Positions 1-10,508 of a DNA stretch of 64,000 nt are shown here, piece by piece. The stretch spans positions 124,001 to 188,000 of the forward strand of contig NZ_CP014944.1 in assembly GCF_001767295.1 (NCBI RefSeq), read 5' to 3'. Position numbers and translations under genes: made by a program. Numbering within the stretch: the first letter of the stretch is position 1; every line of letters starts with the position of its first letter. The DNA is from Colwellia sp. PAMC 20917 (GTDB lineage: Bacteria > Pseudomonadota > Gammaproteobacteria > Enterobacterales > Alteromonadaceae). The notes below the pieces were generated by a model. The model ran no database searches. It saw only the letters and a program-made list of their open reading frames with translations, and was not told the origin of the DNA.

Positions 1-304
1 CAATACCTGCATCTAGTCCTATTTTTTCGTTAAGTTGAAAATATTGACCAACATAGGCATCCCACTCAATGTTAGTGTCTTCATAGCGACCAAAGTCAAC
101 GTTTGACGCCCAAGTTCCAGCATAAAAGCCGCTATCATCTGCATAATCCAAACTCGCTTGTAATGCTGGATCGTTGCCTGTTTGGCTAACACCGTTAAAG
201 GTATAATCAGAGGCTATGTTAACCGTTGCAGACACATCAGCTAGTGCGGTAGAAGATAATGTTATTAGACAACTTGCGGCTATAGCTATAATACTTTTAT
301 TCAT
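1..304 (-). CDS. TorF-family putative porin, N-terminal part (runs off the window)
   Basis: The reading frame starts at an ATG at 304 and continues past base 1, so only about the first 101 residues are visible. The first 22 or so residues (MNKSIIAIAASCLITLSSTA, then LA) form a signal peptide ending in an Ala-x-Ala site. The mature part starts ADVSATVNIASDYTFNGVSQ, which matches the start of the proteobacterial TorF/gcw_chp outer-membrane family (one beta-barrel of about 220-260 aa). It lies 45 bp downstream of the BCCT carrier on the same strand. It is therefore probably the last part of the bet operon and may let choline or betaine cross the outer membrane. The family assignment is by resemblance; the substrate is a guess. 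Confidence 0.7.
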   Translation of the reverse strand, partial: MNKSIIAIAASCLITLSSTALADVSATVNIASDYTFNGVSQTGNDPALQASLDYADDSGFYAGTWASNVDFGRYEDTNIEWDAYVGQYFQLNEKIGLDAGI

Positions 305-349
305 TTAGTTTCTCTTTTTATTTAGTATTCAAATACAAAATGGTCGGTG

Positions 350-1567
350 CTATTCGACTAATTCGATTTTAGTAAAATCAATTTTATTTTCTTTCGGTGA
401 ACGCTCAATTTCGCTAACGGCTTTAAACTTGTTAAACAGGATATAACCAAAGCAAGTAAAAAAGAGTCCAATAACGACTGCGCCAACCCATTGGATTTGC
501 AAGAAATCTAATTTAAATAACAGGGTAAGTAAACTAAGAGCAATTAAATTGCCGAAGAAATATTTCACTCTGCCCAGCCTTGCAACACTCAAGTTCAAAT
601 TATCTGTATAGAGACGGATCAATGAATCAAGTGAGTTAATAACGAAGGTTATGCCAACAAATGCCATCGCGATATTATAGAAACCAGCGGTCTCTAGCCC
701 ATTTGCACTGTAGTAATACAGTACTGAGAACCATATGGCGATTGGAATAGAAGGAAAAACCAACATCGCTGCCAATACTTGATAAGTACGAAGACCTCCA
801 ACAAAACGAGAAGTAAACTGGCCAATCATAATGCTCCAAGCAAACCACCAATAAAGGTAAAATTCATGGTAATCATTAAGAGGCAAAGCAAATTCGTGGA
901 TATTACCAAAATAACCGCCAATCATCGCGATAGTGTTGACAAACTCCCCAATACTTGAGGTTTCTGAAAGAAAAGCCCCACCCCACATTAGACCAATCAA
1001 TGCCAAAAATAACCATGTAGTTGCCAAACTTAATATTTTTACGTAACGAATATTAGTACTTGAATAAACCGCTGCAGCTATGACTAAAAATACAATCAAA
1101 TAGAAGCTACTAACAATAGATTCACCATCGCCAAGTTCTGGCATATACCAAGGTAAATTGGTTAATAATAAATAGGCGGTAAAAGCACAGGTACCAATAA
1201 TAACTACGTTATTTACCAGTTTAACCAGTGGGATTTCAAAAAAACGAACACGAGGTTCAATCACACAAAAATAGAAACAAGTTAGAAAGTAAAATCCCCA
1301 GATAAGAAATGCCCAGTAGCCAAACTCTATGGCCAACGGGTTAGTAAATCCATATTCGGGGTTGGTTGCTAAATCAGCATATCCGGCAAATTCGGTTAAC
1401 GGAAACATGATCAAGCCAACATCTAGCCCAGAGGTAAACAAAATAGCAATAAAGGTAAATGTTTTAACCGGTGTTACACCGACACAGCGAATATTGCCCC
1501 ACCGATATAATACAAAGGCGATGGCGGTAAAGGTAAATAACAGCCCAGCTGTTAACCATGTAGTCAT
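350..1567 (-). CDS. BCCT-family choline/betaine-type transporter, compact form
   Basis: This 405-aa, strongly hydrophobic protein has about ten to eleven membrane segments. The stretch YWWFAWSIMIGQFTSRFVGG followed by a WFSVLYYY segment matches the tryptophan-rich signature of betaine/carnitine/choline transporters (usually YWWxWWxxWSPFVGxFIARIS...). Typical members are 490-680 aa, so this is a shortened, divergent member, apparently without the long cytoplasmic tails used in osmosensing. It lies downstream of betA in the betI-betB-betA direction, so uptake of choline or betaine across the inner membrane is the natural role. It could instead be a sodium-coupled carrier for another quaternary amine. 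Confidence 0.7.
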   Translation of the reverse strand: MTTWLTAGLLFTFTAIAFVLYRWGNIRCVGVTPVKTFTFIAILFTSGLDVGLIMFPLTEFAGYADLATNPEYGFTNPLAIEFGYWAFLIWGFYFLTCFYFCVIEPRVRFFEIPLVKLVNNVVIIGTCAFTAYLLLTNLPWYMPELGDGESIVSSFYLIVFLVIAAAVYSSTNIRYVKILSLATTWLFLALIGLMWGGAFLSETSSIGEFVNTIAMIGGYFGNIHEFALPLNDYHEFYLYWWFAWSIMIGQFTSRFVGGLRTYQVLAAMLVFPSIPIAIWFSVLYYYSANGLETAGFYNIAMAFVGITFVINSLDSLIRLYTDNLNLSVARLGRVKYFFGNLIALSLLTLLFKLDFLQIQWVGAVVIGLFFTCFGYILFNKFKAVSEIERSPKENKIDFTKIELVE

Positions 1568-1770
1568 AGTTCTCTCCTGAGCAAGGTATTAATTAATATA
1601 AACAAGTAGTACTCCTCTTTGAGGTTTATAAAAGTACACGGCAAATTTAAGCTGAAGATTTCAATTGTCGCCATCATGAAAATATCTTGATGGCGAAAAT
1701 TAAGATCTAACCGTGTACTGACGATTAACGTTAGTTAATTTTTAGATTTGGCTTTAGTGCGCAGTTGCTA

Positions 1771-3411
1771 TTAATTTTGCACTAAGCTAACAGGGGCGTT
1801 TGATGGCGATAAAACTTCTCGGCCACGAATAATATCGGCGGAACGTTCGGCGACCATTATGGTTGGTGCATTTAAATTACCGTTAGGAATAGTTGGAAAT
1901 ATTGACGAATCAACAACCCTTAACCCTTCAATACCATGTACTCGGGTTTGGGGATCTACAACCGACAATGCATCTGTGCCCATTTTGCATGAACATGACG
2001 GATGATAAGCACTTTCAACAAATTGACGAACAAAAGTGTCAATTTCGTCATCACTTTGGATACCAATGCCTGGCTGTATTTCTTCACCTCGATATTTATC
2101 TAATGCGCTTTGATTGATAATGTCTCTGGTTAGGCGAACACAGGCACGAAAACCTTCGCGGTCTTCTTCGTGCTCAAGGTAATTAAAGCGTATTTGCGGG
2201 TGTGCTTTAGGATCATTCGACAAAGCCTTAATAAAACCTCTACTTTTTGGTTTATTATGACCAACATGCACTTGAAAACCATGACCTGCAAAGGCCTCTT
2301 TGCCGTCATAACGCATCGCTGCAGGTAAAAAGTGATATTGTATATCTGGCCATTCTACGCTTGGTTTAGAGCGAATAAATCCACAAGATTCAAAGTGATT
2401 AGTTGAACCTAATCCTTTCTTTGTTAGGATCCAACGAACACCAATCTGCAATTTACTCCACCAATCTAATTTGCCATTTAAGGTGATCGGCTGCTTACAT
2501 TTAAATTGGAAGTAAAACTCAAGATGATCTTGCAAGTTTTCACCAACGCCAGGTAAGTCATGTATCAATTCAATACCGGCATCTTCAAGGACAGCTTTAG
2601 GACCAATACCTGATAGTTGCAGTATATGTGGCGAGCCAACAGGACCTGCTGATAAAACAACATCTTTATTAGCTACAACGTCAACTATTTTTCCGTTGCG
2701 TTCATAACGTACGCCAACTGCTTTTTTGCCATTAAGTAATACTTTATGTACTAAAGCATGAGTTATCACGGTTAAATTTGCACGTGCCATTGCTGGTCGT
2801 AAATAGGCATTAGCAGTTGAACTGCGCACTCCCTTTTTTACCGTCATGTGCATTGGCCCAAAGCCTTCTTGCTGAGTACCATTATAGTCACTGGTTGCAC
2901 TATATCCGGCCTCAACACCTGCATCAACAAAGGCCTTATATAATGGGTTTTTCATTTGGTTGCCATTATTAACGCCCAGTGGTCCAGTTTTTCCACGATA
3001 TTCATCACCGGCAAATGCCCATGTTTCTGCTTTTTTGAAATACGGTAAACAATGAGCGTAATCCCAGTTTTGGGCGCCGTTGTCTTGCCATTCATCAAAA
3101 TCACGTGCGTGTCCACGAACATATACCATGCCATTGATTGAAGACGAGCCGCCTAATACTTTACCACGAGGGCAATGCATACGTCGGCCATCAAGATTAG
3201 GCTCTGGCTCTGTTTCAAACTGCCATGCATATTTCTTGGTATTCATCGGAATAGATAAAGCAGTAGGCATTTGAATAAAAATGCTTTTGTCACTGCCACC
3301 AGTCTCAAGTAACAAGACTTTACTCTTGCTGTCTTCACTTAAACGGTTCGCTAATACACAACCAGCAGAGCCGGCACCGACTATAATGTAATCATAATTA
3401 TCACTGTTCAT
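1771..3411 (-). CDS. betA: Choline dehydrogenase, GMC oxidoreductase
   Basis: This 546-aa flavoprotein oxidises choline to betaine aldehyde at the inner membrane. Residues 7-20 ([14 protein letters not shown]) are the FAD-binding Rossmann motif. The GMC signature [20 protein letters not shown] is near residues 87-106. The catalytic-site region near the C-terminus reads [13 protein letters not shown], with the expected His, followed by [19 protein letters not shown]. Length and motifs are typical of BetA (about 550 aa). It follows betB by 88 bp in the bet operon, so it supplies the aldehyde used by BetB. Other GMC alcohol dehydrogenases look similar; the operon context decides in favour of BetA. 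Confidence 0.92.
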   Translation of the reverse strand: MNSDNYDYIIVGAGSAGCVLANRLSEDSKSKVLLLETGGSDKSIFIQMPTALSIPMNTKKYAWQFETEPEPNLDGRRMHCPRGKVLGGSSSINGMVYVRGHARDFDEWQDNGAQNWDYAHCLPYFKKAETWAFAGDEYRGKTGPLGVNNGNQMKNPLYKAFVDAGVEAGYSATSDYNGTQQEGFGPMHMTVKKGVRSSTANAYLRPAMARANLTVITHALVHKVLLNGKKAVGVRYERNGKIVDVVANKDVVLSAGPVGSPHILQLSGIGPKAVLEDAGIELIHDLPGVGENLQDHLEFYFQFKCKQPITLNGKLDWWSKLQIGVRWILTKKGLGSTNHFESCGFIRSKPSVEWPDIQYHFLPAAMRYDGKEAFAGHGFQVHVGHNKPKSRGFIKALSNDPKAHPQIRFNYLEHEEDREGFRACVRLTRDIINQSALDKYRGEEIQPGIGIQSDDEIDTFVRQFVESAYHPSCSCKMGTDALSVVDPQTRVHGIEGLRVVDSSIFPTIPNGNLNAPTIMVAERSADIIRGREVLSPSNAPVSLVQN

Positions 3412-3499
3412 TTAACACTCAACTTTATTACTTTGGTTGCCAACATTTAATTTTGGCAACTATTCAAGGCTTAAGGACGCTAACTAAGCTTTAACTTTA

Positions 3500-4963
3500 T
3501 TAAAACGGGCTGTCTAATGGCTGTAACCCAACATACACCGCTTTTATTTGCGTGTAATAATCGAGTGTTAGCAGACCATTTTCACGGCCAACGCCAGATT
3601 GCTTATAACCGCCAACAGGCATTTGGGCCGGAGAAGCACCAAAACTATTTATCCAACAAATTCCTGCTTCCATCTGATGGGTCACTCGGTGAGCCCGAGT
3701 AATATCTTGTGTAAACACACCTGCGGCTAAACCAAAGTCAGTCGCATTTGCGCGTTTTATTACCTCATCTTCGTCATCGAATGTTAATACAGACATCACT
3801 GGCCCAAAAATCTCTTCGCGGCAAATAGTCATTTGATCAGTACAGTCGGTAAAAATAGTAGGAGCGACAAAATAACCACCCGGTGCATTGTCTGGTTGAA
3901 GGGTTTTCCCGCCATGTAATAAGGTTGCCCCTTCACTAACGCCAAGCTTGATGTATTTCATCACTAGATTTAAATGCTTTAAAGAAATCAGTGCACCAAA
4001 ATTAGTCTCTTCTACCATAGGGTCACCTGCAATTATATTTTGGCTAGTGCGCTGAAGTAACTTTTCAATAAAAACGGGATAAATAGATTTTTGAACGAAT
4101 ACGCGTGTACCATTGGTACAAACTTCGCCTTGAGTATAAAAATTACCTAACATTGCTGCAGAAACCGCATTATCGACATCAGCATCATCAAAAATAATTA
4201 ATGGCGACTTACCACCAAGTTCCATGGTGACATCTTTAAGCGTAGTAGCGGCTGCTGCCATCACTTTTTTACCGGTACCGACTTCTCCGGTAAAAGACAC
4301 TTTGGCAATTTCTGTATGATGAGACAACCATGCACCTACCTCACCTGCCCCTTGAACGACATTAAATACGCCATTAGGAATACCTGCCTCTGTAAATATC
4401 TCTGCAAGTTTTAAAGCGCCTAAAGGTGTTTCTTCTGATGGTTTAAAAATCATTGAATTACCACAGGCAAGCGCTGGTGCTGCTTTCCAACAAGCTATCT
4501 GTAGTGGGTAATTCCAAGCACCGATACCTGCGCAAATACCTAATGGCTCGCGTCGTGTGTAATAAAAATCGCCATCTACCGACTGTTGATTACCTTCAAC
4601 ACCTGGTGCTAACCCAGCAAAGAATTCAATCGAATCTGCACCTGATGCTACATCAACGACTGAGGCTTCTTGCCATGGTTTACCTGTATCAAGTACTTCT
4701 ACTTTAGCCAATTCATCGTTACGTTCACGTAATAAGGCAACCGCTTTAAGTAAAATACGACTTCGCTCAATTGCACTCATTGCAGACCAAGTAGCAAATC
4801 CACGTTGCGAGCTTGCAATTGCCTGCTGTTTAATTTTTTCGTCAGCAACTTCCACTTTGTAGATAACTTTCCCTGTTGCTGGGTTAATGACTTCAAATGT
4901 TTCGCCACTATCATTTGCCATGTAGGCACCATCGATAAAGTTTTTATAACATACTAATGACAA
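3500..4963 (-). CDS. betB: Betaine aldehyde dehydrogenase
   Basis: This 487-aa NAD(P)-dependent aldehyde dehydrogenase converts betaine aldehyde to glycine betaine, a compatible solute and a nitrogen source. The catalytic Glu lies in [14 protein letters not shown] (about residue 250) and the catalytic Cys in [13 protein letters not shown] (about residue 285). [12 protein letters not shown] is part of the NAD site. The length equals that of E. coli BetB. The start overlaps the end of betI by 10 bp, which indicates translational coupling in a betI-betB-betA operon. Nothing looks broken. Confidence 0.95.
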   Translation of the reverse strand: MSLVCYKNFIDGAYMANDSGETFEVINPATGKVIYKVEVADEKIKQQAIASSQRGFATWSAMSAIERSRILLKAVALLRERNDELAKVEVLDTGKPWQEASVVDVASGADSIEFFAGLAPGVEGNQQSVDGDFYYTRREPLGICAGIGAWNYPLQIACWKAAPALACGNSMIFKPSEETPLGALKLAEIFTEAGIPNGVFNVVQGAGEVGAWLSHHTEIAKVSFTGEVGTGKKVMAAAATTLKDVTMELGGKSPLIIFDDADVDNAVSAAMLGNFYTQGEVCTNGTRVFVQKSIYPVFIEKLLQRTSQNIIAGDPMVEETNFGALISLKHLNLVMKYIKLGVSEGATLLHGGKTLQPDNAPGGYFVAPTIFTDCTDQMTICREEIFGPVMSVLTFDDEDEVIKRANATDFGLAAGVFTQDITRAHRVTHQMEAGICWINSFGASPAQMPVGGYKQSGVGRENGLLTLDYYTQIKAVYVGLQPLDSPF

Positions 4964-5559
4964 GATACTTCTCCATACTGCTTAAGCAGATCGACTATAA
5001 ATTTTTTACAAAATTGCTCGGCTTGCCTGAACTCTTCTTCAGGGCTTGGGCTTAATGCACTACGTAACCAAAAACCATCTATCATAGCTGCTGCCTGCTT
5101 AGTGGCGATGAGTGCTAAGTCGTCATTTAATAATTGACGAAAAGAAAAAAGTAGATTGCTGTGCAAGCGCTTGCTGTTGATATTTTGTAGCCTTGCCAAT
5201 CCTGGTTCATGCATTGATTGCGCCCAGAAACTAAGCCAAGTTTTTGTTGCGGGTTTAGAACGTTGCAATTGAGTGAAATTAGCCTCAATAATCATCATAA
5301 GTCGATCGGCTGGCTCAAGATGTTGACCTCTAACACGTTCGAGTAGCGCTAACTTCAATTGTTCAAGTAAGTGTTTAACGGTTGCTTCTACTAATTGCTG
5401 CTTGCCACCAAAGTAATGACTAATAATACCTGACGATAAGCCAGCGATCCGACTGATCGTTATTATTGTGGTGTTTTGTAAACCAAATTGTGCGACGGAA
5501 TCTAAGGTAGCATCAATTAACTGTTGTTTACGTAAGGGCTTCATTCCAATTTTAGGCAC
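4954..5559 (-). CDS. betI: TetR-family repressor of the choline operon (BetI)
   Basis: BetI is the choline-responsive TetR-type repressor of bet genes. The N-terminal helix-turn-helix is [20 protein letters not shown], near residues 29-48. A longer frame opens at a TTG at 5595, but that codon lies inside a perfect palindrome (5580-5599). I therefore choose the GTG at 5559: it gives (M)[18 protein letters not shown], which aligns with the MPKxGM start of known BetI proteins and gives 201 aa, the usual length. A weak GAGAAG ribosome site lies just upstream. The gene overlaps betB by 10 bp. Autoregulation through the palindrome is inferred. Confidence 0.9.
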   Translation of the reverse strand: MPKIGMKPLRKQQLIDATLDSVAQFGLQNTTIITISRIAGLSSGIISHYFGGKQQLVEATVKHLLEQLKLALLERVRGQHLEPADRLMMIIEANFTQLQRSKPATKTWLSFWAQSMHEPGLARLQNINSKRLHSNLLFSFRQLLNDDLALIATKQAAAMIDGFWLRSALSPSPEEEFRQAEQFCKKFIVDLLKQYGEVSCH

Positions 5560-5579
5560 TGACTTCTCGAATATTATTT

Positions 5580-5599
5580 TTAATTGAACGTTCAATTAA
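5580..5599. promoter_or_regulatory. Likely BetI operator palindrome
   Basis: The 20 bases TTAATTGAACGTTCAATTAA are a perfect palindrome ending about 20 bp before the GTG start of betI. The core TTGAACGTTCAA resembles BetI-binding sites known upstream of bet genes in enterobacteria and vibrios. The position suggests that it overlaps the operon promoter or early leader, as expected for repression relieved by choline. Confidence 0.7.
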
Positions 5600-6069
5600 T
5601 TATAATTCTAACGGTTCTGAATGAAATTATCAAGTTACTGTTATCATTCTAAAATGAAGATAAGTCTATAAAATCATTTTAAATCAATATAGTAAGCTAT
5701 ATATATGGGTATAAATATACTTTAAAACTTATAATAATGGTTAGTATACGAACTATATTTTAGGTTATAAATTGATGAGCGAGTGTAAATAAACCGCTAT
5801 TATTTAGTCAGCGCTAATAAATAAGGTGAGATTAATTGGCTGTTTTTAATGAAATTTTAAAAGTTTAACGTCAGAGTACTTGAATTTTCGCTGGGTCTTA
5901 CATCAACCCACTGTTAACGAATATCATCAGTGATCGTACTTTAGGTGACTTACTCGTTTAAGCAAAGGAGAATGCCGCAATATGACGCGAATGTAGAACG
6001 CTTAATTCAAGCATTTGTTATTAACATCATGCATTGCGGCTGTAGAAATTATTGATCTAGTTTGGTGTG
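5600..6069. other. Intergenic region between betI and mnmH
   Basis: About 470 AT-rich bases separate the starts of the bet operon from the 3' end of mnmH. The part next to betI should contain the bet promoter. The only coding candidate I see is a 27-codon frame on the plus strand at 5972-6055, listed separately. Arms GCCGCAAT (5974-5981) and ATTGCGGC (6033-6040) are complementary but about 50 bases apart, and both fall within that small frame. Confidence 0.5.
5972..6055 (+). CDS. Possible 27-aa small protein
   Basis: A short frame on the plus strand is preceded by AAAGGAG, a strong ribosome-binding site, 2-3 bases before the ATG at 5972. It would encode MPQYDANVERLIQAFVINIM followed by HCGCRNY, ending at a TGA at 6053. 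The C-terminal HCGC cluster could bind a metal. Complementary arms near both ends could fold the message. I do not recognise it; it may be chance, and conservation in relatives would decide. Confidence 0.25.
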   Translation: MPQYDANVERLIQAFVINIMHCGCRNY

Positions 6070-7176
6070 TTACTTACCCTCTAGAAAGGCTAAACATTGG
6101 GCATTGTTACCTCGAAAGATCACCCTTTCGGCCTTGAGACCTAACTGATATTGATACATAGGATCATAGTATTCTTCAAGTAATGGCTTTAACCAATCTA
6201 AATGATAGTGCGTTAGACCCTTTTGCTGTTCAGTGAATGCCTTAGTTTGAAGTATCTGTAGTTGTGCATATCGTTCTGTACCTAAACGTTTACGTACTTT
6301 GAATAAGCCGTGTGCTAAATATTCACTAAAGGCAATAAAACCTTGCTCTACACCATAAGCTGTTTGATATTGCGCCGTCATCTTTATAATATATTCTTGG
6401 AATATATGTTCAAGACGGTAGTCCAAACTTTCTTCAATGACCACAATTGGCGCTAATGTCATTGCTTGTCGCAAACTTTCAGGTAAATGTACGCTACCAA
6501 TTAATCGCCCTTCATCCTCTAAGATCAACGGTTTATCTAAACTATAATTACCGGTAATGTATAATTCAGCCAATTTATTTTCAAAGTCTATCTGGCTGGG
6601 TTGTGCGGTAACAAAACCACCAAAACTTGAACCGCGATGACCCGCAACCCCCTCTAAATCAAGACTATTGCTACAATGAGCAAGAAAAGGCGTTTTACCG
6701 CTGCCGGTATTACCAGCTAAAATAGTTAATGGATGTAGAGCAAGTTGCTCTAGCTCGCTGAGTAAAAATTGACGAAGTGCTTTGTAACCCCCGATAAGCA
6801 AAGGGTAATTAACACCTGATTCTTTTAACCAACGCTGCACCGTTTGAGAGCGCAAACCACCACGAAAACAATATAAATAACCTTGCGGGTTTTGCTGAAC
6901 AAAGCTTTGCCATTGTGCCAAGCGATTATCTTTACTTTGTCCACAAACGAGTTCATTACCAAGGTTAATGGCGGCCGCTTGCCCTTTTTTTTTGTAGCAG
7001 AGCCCTACTTCCGCTCGTTCATCATTATTCATTAGCGGAAAGTTAACAGACTGGTTAAAAGCGCCTTTTTCAAATTCAATCGGTGCGCGAACATCCATCA
7101 AAGGAATTTTATTGCGAATAATAGTGCGAAAGTCGCTGCTGTCTAGTCGCTCTGCGGCAGCGGTGTGTATAGTCAT
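6070..7176 (-). CDS. mnmH: tRNA 2-selenouridine synthase
   Basis: This 368-aa protein replaces sulfur with selenium at the wobble 2-thiouridine of tRNAs for Lys, Glu and Gln, using selenophosphate and a geranylated intermediate. The N-terminal rhodanese domain spans roughly residues 10-130, with the catalytic Cys in [16 protein letters not shown] near residue 103. A P-loop GNTGSGKT lies near residues 155-162. The length matches E. coli MnmH/SelU (364 aa). Its ATG shares one base with the stop of selD, so the two are co-translated. No selA, selB or tRNA-Sec is visible here, which fits use of selenium for tRNA modification; the rest of the genome is not in view. Confidence 0.93.
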   Translation of the reverse strand: MTIHTAAAERLDSSDFRTIIRNKIPLMDVRAPIEFEKGAFNQSVNFPLMNNDERAEVGLCYKKKGQAAAINLGNELVCGQSKDNRLAQWQSFVQQNPQGYLYCFRGGLRSQTVQRWLKESGVNYPLLIGGYKALRQFLLSELEQLALHPLTILAGNTGSGKTPFLAHCSNSLDLEGVAGHRGSSFGGFVTAQPSQIDFENKLAELYITGNYSLDKPLILEDEGRLIGSVHLPESLRQAMTLAPIVVIEESLDYRLEHIFQEYIIKMTAQYQTAYGVEQGFIAFSEYLAHGLFKVRKRLGTERYAQLQILQTKAFTEQQKGLTHYHLDWLKPLLEEYYDPMYQYQLGLKAERVIFRGNNAQCLAFLEGK

Positions 7177-8207
7177 TACAACAAACTCACTGTAGGCGAA
7201 GTTGCCGCCACTAGTTCACCAATAGGTTGTAGATTCAAGCCATTTTCTTGGCATAAAGCTTCAAAGGCTAACTTACCTGATGGCTGAACAGCAACCAATA
7301 AACCACCGCTAGTTTGTGGATCACATAAAAGTGTTTTTTGTTTAGGAGTTAACGGGCCAACATGTTCCCCATAACTGGTAAAATTACGTTCACAGCCACC
7401 CGGTATACAGCCTTGGTCAATGTAGTCATTAACATAGTCAATGCAGGGTATTTGCTTAAAATCGATAATAGCAGCAACATTGCTACCCTGACACATTTCT
7501 AAAAGATGTCCTAGAAGTGCGAAACCGGTGACATCTGTCATTGCCGTGACAGTTTCTAGAGCTGCAAATTTTTGACCGATAATGTTTAAAGCTTTCATTT
7601 CTTGTGGCGCTAGATGTGCATGTTCAGCTAATAATTTACCTTGCTTTTCAGCGGTAGTCATAATGCCAATACCTAACGGCTTAGTGAGATACAATAAATC
7701 GCCAACACCTGCGGTGTTATTACGTTTTATCTGCTCATTATTGATTAAACCGGTTACAGCTAAACCAAAAATGGGCTCAGGTGCATCAATAGAATGTCCA
7801 CCCGCTAAGGGGATCCCAGCTTCAGCACAAATAGCTCTAGCGCCATCAAGTACTTGTTGGGCAATTTCAGGCGCTAAAATATTGACTGGCCAACCTAAAA
7901 TAGCAATTGCCATTATCGGCTTACCACCCATAGCATAAATATCACTGATGGCATTACACGCTGCGATTTTACCAAAATCAGTGGGATCATCAACAATCGG
8001 CATAAAGAAATCGGTAGTTGAAATAACGCCTTGGCCATTGCCTATATCAAAAACGGCTGCATCATCTTTAGTGCTATTACCCACCAATAGTTCTTTGTGT
8101 TCAGGCAATACCAGTGAAGATTTAAGCATTACATCGAGTACTGATGGAGAGATTTTGCAGCCACAACCGGCGCCGTGTGAGTATTGGGTCAAGCGAATTG
8201 GTGTCAT
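7176..8207 (-). CDS. selD: Selenide, water dikinase (selenophosphate synthetase)
   Basis: SelD makes selenophosphate from selenide and ATP. The 343-aa protein begins [20 protein letters not shown], matching the E. coli SelD N-terminus including the catalytic Cys and the essential Lys (here Cys15, Cys17, Lys18). Further family motifs include [21 protein letters not shown] and the glycine-rich [10 protein letters not shown] near the C-terminus. It uses Cys rather than selenocysteine at the catalytic position. It is directly followed by mnmH, with a one-base stop/start overlap, forming a selD-mnmH operon. Confidence 0.95.
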   Translation of the reverse strand: MTPIRLTQYSHGAGCGCKISPSVLDVMLKSSLVLPEHKELLVGNSTKDDAAVFDIGNGQGVISTTDFFMPIVDDPTDFGKIAACNAISDIYAMGGKPIMAIAILGWPVNILAPEIAQQVLDGARAICAEAGIPLAGGHSIDAPEPIFGLAVTGLINNEQIKRNNTAGVGDLLYLTKPLGIGIMTTAEKQGKLLAEHAHLAPQEMKALNIIGQKFAALETVTAMTDVTGFALLGHLLEMCQGSNVAAIIDFKQIPCIDYVNDYIDQGCIPGGCERNFTSYGEHVGPLTPKQKTLLCDPQTSGGLLVAVQPSGKLAFEALCQENGLNLQPIGELVAATSPTVSLL

Positions 8208-8350
8208 AAGGATTCAATAAAGTAAAAGCAATAGGCTAATTTACAGTAATATTGGCACCGTTACACCTGTGTATTACGATATAGCTGTTGATGTGAGGAT
8301 AAATATTGAAATTACGGTTAATATTTGACTGGTTGGAGAATGTTATAATA

Positions 8351-8378
8351 ACAAAATAGGCATTATTGCCTATTTTGT
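8351..8378. terminator. Bidirectional rho-independent terminator
   Basis: ACAAAATAGGCA and TGCCTATTTTGT form a perfect 12-bp stem with a TTAT loop, flanked by A and T runs on both sides. It lies downstream of cfa and upstream of selD, so it most likely ends the NTF2-SDR-FAD-DUF1365-cfa transcript. Confidence 0.75.
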
Positions 8379-8467
8379 TTAATAGGTTTCTTATTAGCTA
8401 AGCTGCCCTCACTTTACTTAATCCATTCAATTAAGATTAAGAAATAAGGCAGGCTTGCAACGCTATA

Positions 8468-9694
8468 TTATTTACGCGCAACTATATGCACAGCACTCGT
8501 TGAACGCTCTAAAAATGCCCCTTCACAATAAGCAAAGTAATATAACCATAGACGTTTAAATGTCTCATCATAACCAAACTGAGTAAGATCAGACCAAGAA
8601 ACTAAAAACTTTTCACGCCAATGTGCTAGTGTTTGCGCATAATCTAGACCAATATCATCAAGCTGTTCAACAACAAGACTACTATGTTTGGTAATATTAT
8701 CTGAGAGTACATTTACCGAAGGTAAAAAACCACCTGGAAAAATATAACGCTGAATAAAGTCTACGTTGCTTCTATAGTAATCAAAACGTTGGTCGGCGAT
8801 AGTGATTGACTGTATAAGTAATTTACCACCATTTTTCAATAAATCATTACATTGTTTAAAGAAGCTAGGTAAAAATTCATAGCCTACGGCTTCAATCATC
8901 TCAATTGAAACGACTTTATCAAATGACCCTGTTAAATCGCGATAATCTTGTTTGAGTAAAGTGATCTTATCTTGCAACCCTAACTTCTCAATACGCGACT
9001 GGGCATAATTAAATTGCGCGTCAGAAATAGTTGTTGTCGTTACTTTACAGCCATAATTTTGTGCTGCATATATAGCTAAACCGCCCCAACCTGTTCCTAT
9101 TTCTAGTAAATGATCGCTCTCACACAAAGATAAACGCTGACAAATCGTTTCAAGTTTATGGAGTTGAGCTTCGTCTAATGTGGCATTTTTGGTCGGATAA
9201 ATTGCAGACGAATACATCATTTCTGGATCAAGAAAACGCGTATATAATTCGTTACCAAGGTCATAGTGAGCAAGAATATTTTTCTTTGACCCTGATTGAG
9301 TATTTCTATTCTGCCAATGCGTTATGCTGTTCTTAAACTTGTTTAACCATGACTTTTTTGACTCAAGGCTATCAGTTTCTTGTTGTGCTTTAGCAAAAAT
9401 TCTAATTACATTAGTAAGATTAGGACTGCTCCATTTTCCTTCGATATAGGCTTCGGATACACCGATACTGCCACCTTTAACAAAATCACGGTAAACACTT
9501 ATATCATGTATATTGATCTTTCCTTTGAGCGGCGAGCTTCCTGGTGCTTCAGGGAAAATGTTATGCTCTGTTCCTTCCACCACTTCTAATTGGCCATATG
9601 ATAACTTCGAAAAGACAGAATGAACCATGTCACGACAACGCTTATCTATCCAATTCGCTGTCTGCAAAGTTCTAACACCTTCAATTTGTTCCAT
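8468..9694 (-). CDS. cfa: Cyclopropane-fatty-acyl-phospholipid synthase family methyltransferase
   Basis: This 408-aa SAM-dependent enzyme methylates unsaturated acyl chains of membrane phospholipids. The SAM-binding motif LEIGTGWGGLAIYAAQNYG lies near residue 198. The family motifs SIEMIEAVG and FIQRYIFPGGFLPS follow, and an N-terminal Cfa domain of about 110 residues precedes the methyltransferase. AAGGAG lies 6 bases before the ATG. It closes a five-gene operon with DUF1365 and FAD oxidoreductase genes that recurs in singlet-oxygen regulons, so it protects membranes under photooxidative stress. The product could be a cyclopropane or a methyl-branched/furan precursor; the sequence does not decide. 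Confidence 0.88.
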   Translation of the reverse strand: MEQIEGVRTLQTANWIDKRCRDMVHSVFSKLSYGQLEVVEGTEHNIFPEAPGSSPLKGKINIHDISVYRDFVKGGSIGVSEAYIEGKWSSPNLTNVIRIFAKAQQETDSLESKKSWLNKFKNSITHWQNRNTQSGSKKNILAHYDLGNELYTRFLDPEMMYSSAIYPTKNATLDEAQLHKLETICQRLSLCESDHLLEIGTGWGGLAIYAAQNYGCKVTTTTISDAQFNYAQSRIEKLGLQDKITLLKQDYRDLTGSFDKVVSIEMIEAVGYEFLPSFFKQCNDLLKNGGKLLIQSITIADQRFDYYRSNVDFIQRYIFPGGFLPSVNVLSDNITKHSSLVVEQLDDIGLDYAQTLAHWREKFLVSWSDLTQFGYDETFKRLWLYYFAYCEGAFLERSTSAVHIVARK

Positions 9695-9729
9695 TTGGTA
9701 CTCCTTAATCTTATTTTACAATCTATATA

Positions 9730-10506
9730 TTAATTTGATTTTTGATAGCCAATAAAGGGTATCCGTTTAACGAACAACCTTACTGCTTGCCAGTAGATGC
9801 CCCAAACAACTTTTACTGTCATTACAGGAAGTTGACACCAGATTGCCAACAAACTTTTCTTAGTAAATGGCTTCTTTTTCATAACAAGACTGGCATCGAA
9901 TAATTTACTTACTTCGCCTGTCTCTTCATTAATTGTTTTGTTTTCAATTTTAACCAGTAGCTTATCGTGTTCAGATGACGGCGGCTTTACATGCCAAAAA
10001 TATGTCATTGCCATATCCATAAAGGGTGAAACCTGAAACTCTTTTTTACTGGTGTTAGCCGTTTTTTTATTGAGTAAATTAACTAGATAAAAATGTCTTT
10101 CATTCCAAGGGGTATTGCTAACCTCTGCTAACATTTGAGTACATTCATTTTTTTCGTTATAACAAAAATAAAAATTAGCTGGGCTAAAATATATACCAAA
10201 ACATCTAACTTGTACCAACATGACAATTTTAGCTATCTCATTGTGTCCATCTAATAGAACAACTTTTTGTTTTATACGATCCTTAAGAGAGGATAGTTCA
10301 CCCTTGACATAATCTTTTTCAACAAAGCGTAAAGGATGAAACCACGAAAAACCAAAAATCCCCATACTGTTACTATTATTTTCTACATCATCAACGTCTA
10401 TCGCGAGCATATACAAAGAGTAATCAAAACTATGCGCCTTAGGACTAAAGCGACGGTGAATTATATTACCTTGATAAATATTGCTTTTGTTGAATAATTC
10501 AGACAT
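9730..10506 (-). CDS. DUF1365 family protein
   Basis: A 258-aa protein of the DUF1365 family, with conserved pieces GNIIHRRFSPKAHSFDYSLY at the N-terminus, FGISWFHPLRF-like GFSWFHPLRF, and YFSPANFYFCYN in the middle. DUF1365 genes almost always accompany an FAD-dependent amine-oxidase-like gene and a cyclopropane fatty acid synthase, as here. Its function is not established to my knowledge; a role in acyl-chain modification is inferred from the gene order. The start lies 2 bp after the stop of the FAD gene, and cfa follows after 35 bp. Confidence 0.85.
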   Translation of the reverse strand: MSELFNKSNIYQGNIIHRRFSPKAHSFDYSLYMLAIDVDDVENNSNSMGIFGFSWFHPLRFVEKDYVKGELSSLKDRIKQKVVLLDGHNEIAKIVMLVQVRCFGIYFSPANFYFCYNEKNECTQMLAEVSNTPWNERHFYLVNLLNKKTANTSKKEFQVSPFMDMAMTYFWHVKPPSSEHDKLLVKIENKTINEETGEVSKLFDASLVMKKKPFTKKSLLAIWCQLPVMTVKVVWGIYWQAVRLFVKRIPFIGYQKSN

Positions 10507-10508
10507 TT

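Noticed and set aside
5972-6100. Selenoprotein reading through the TGA at 6053 near selD-mnmH
   Set aside because: No SECIS-like hairpin directly after the TGA and no family match to the extension.
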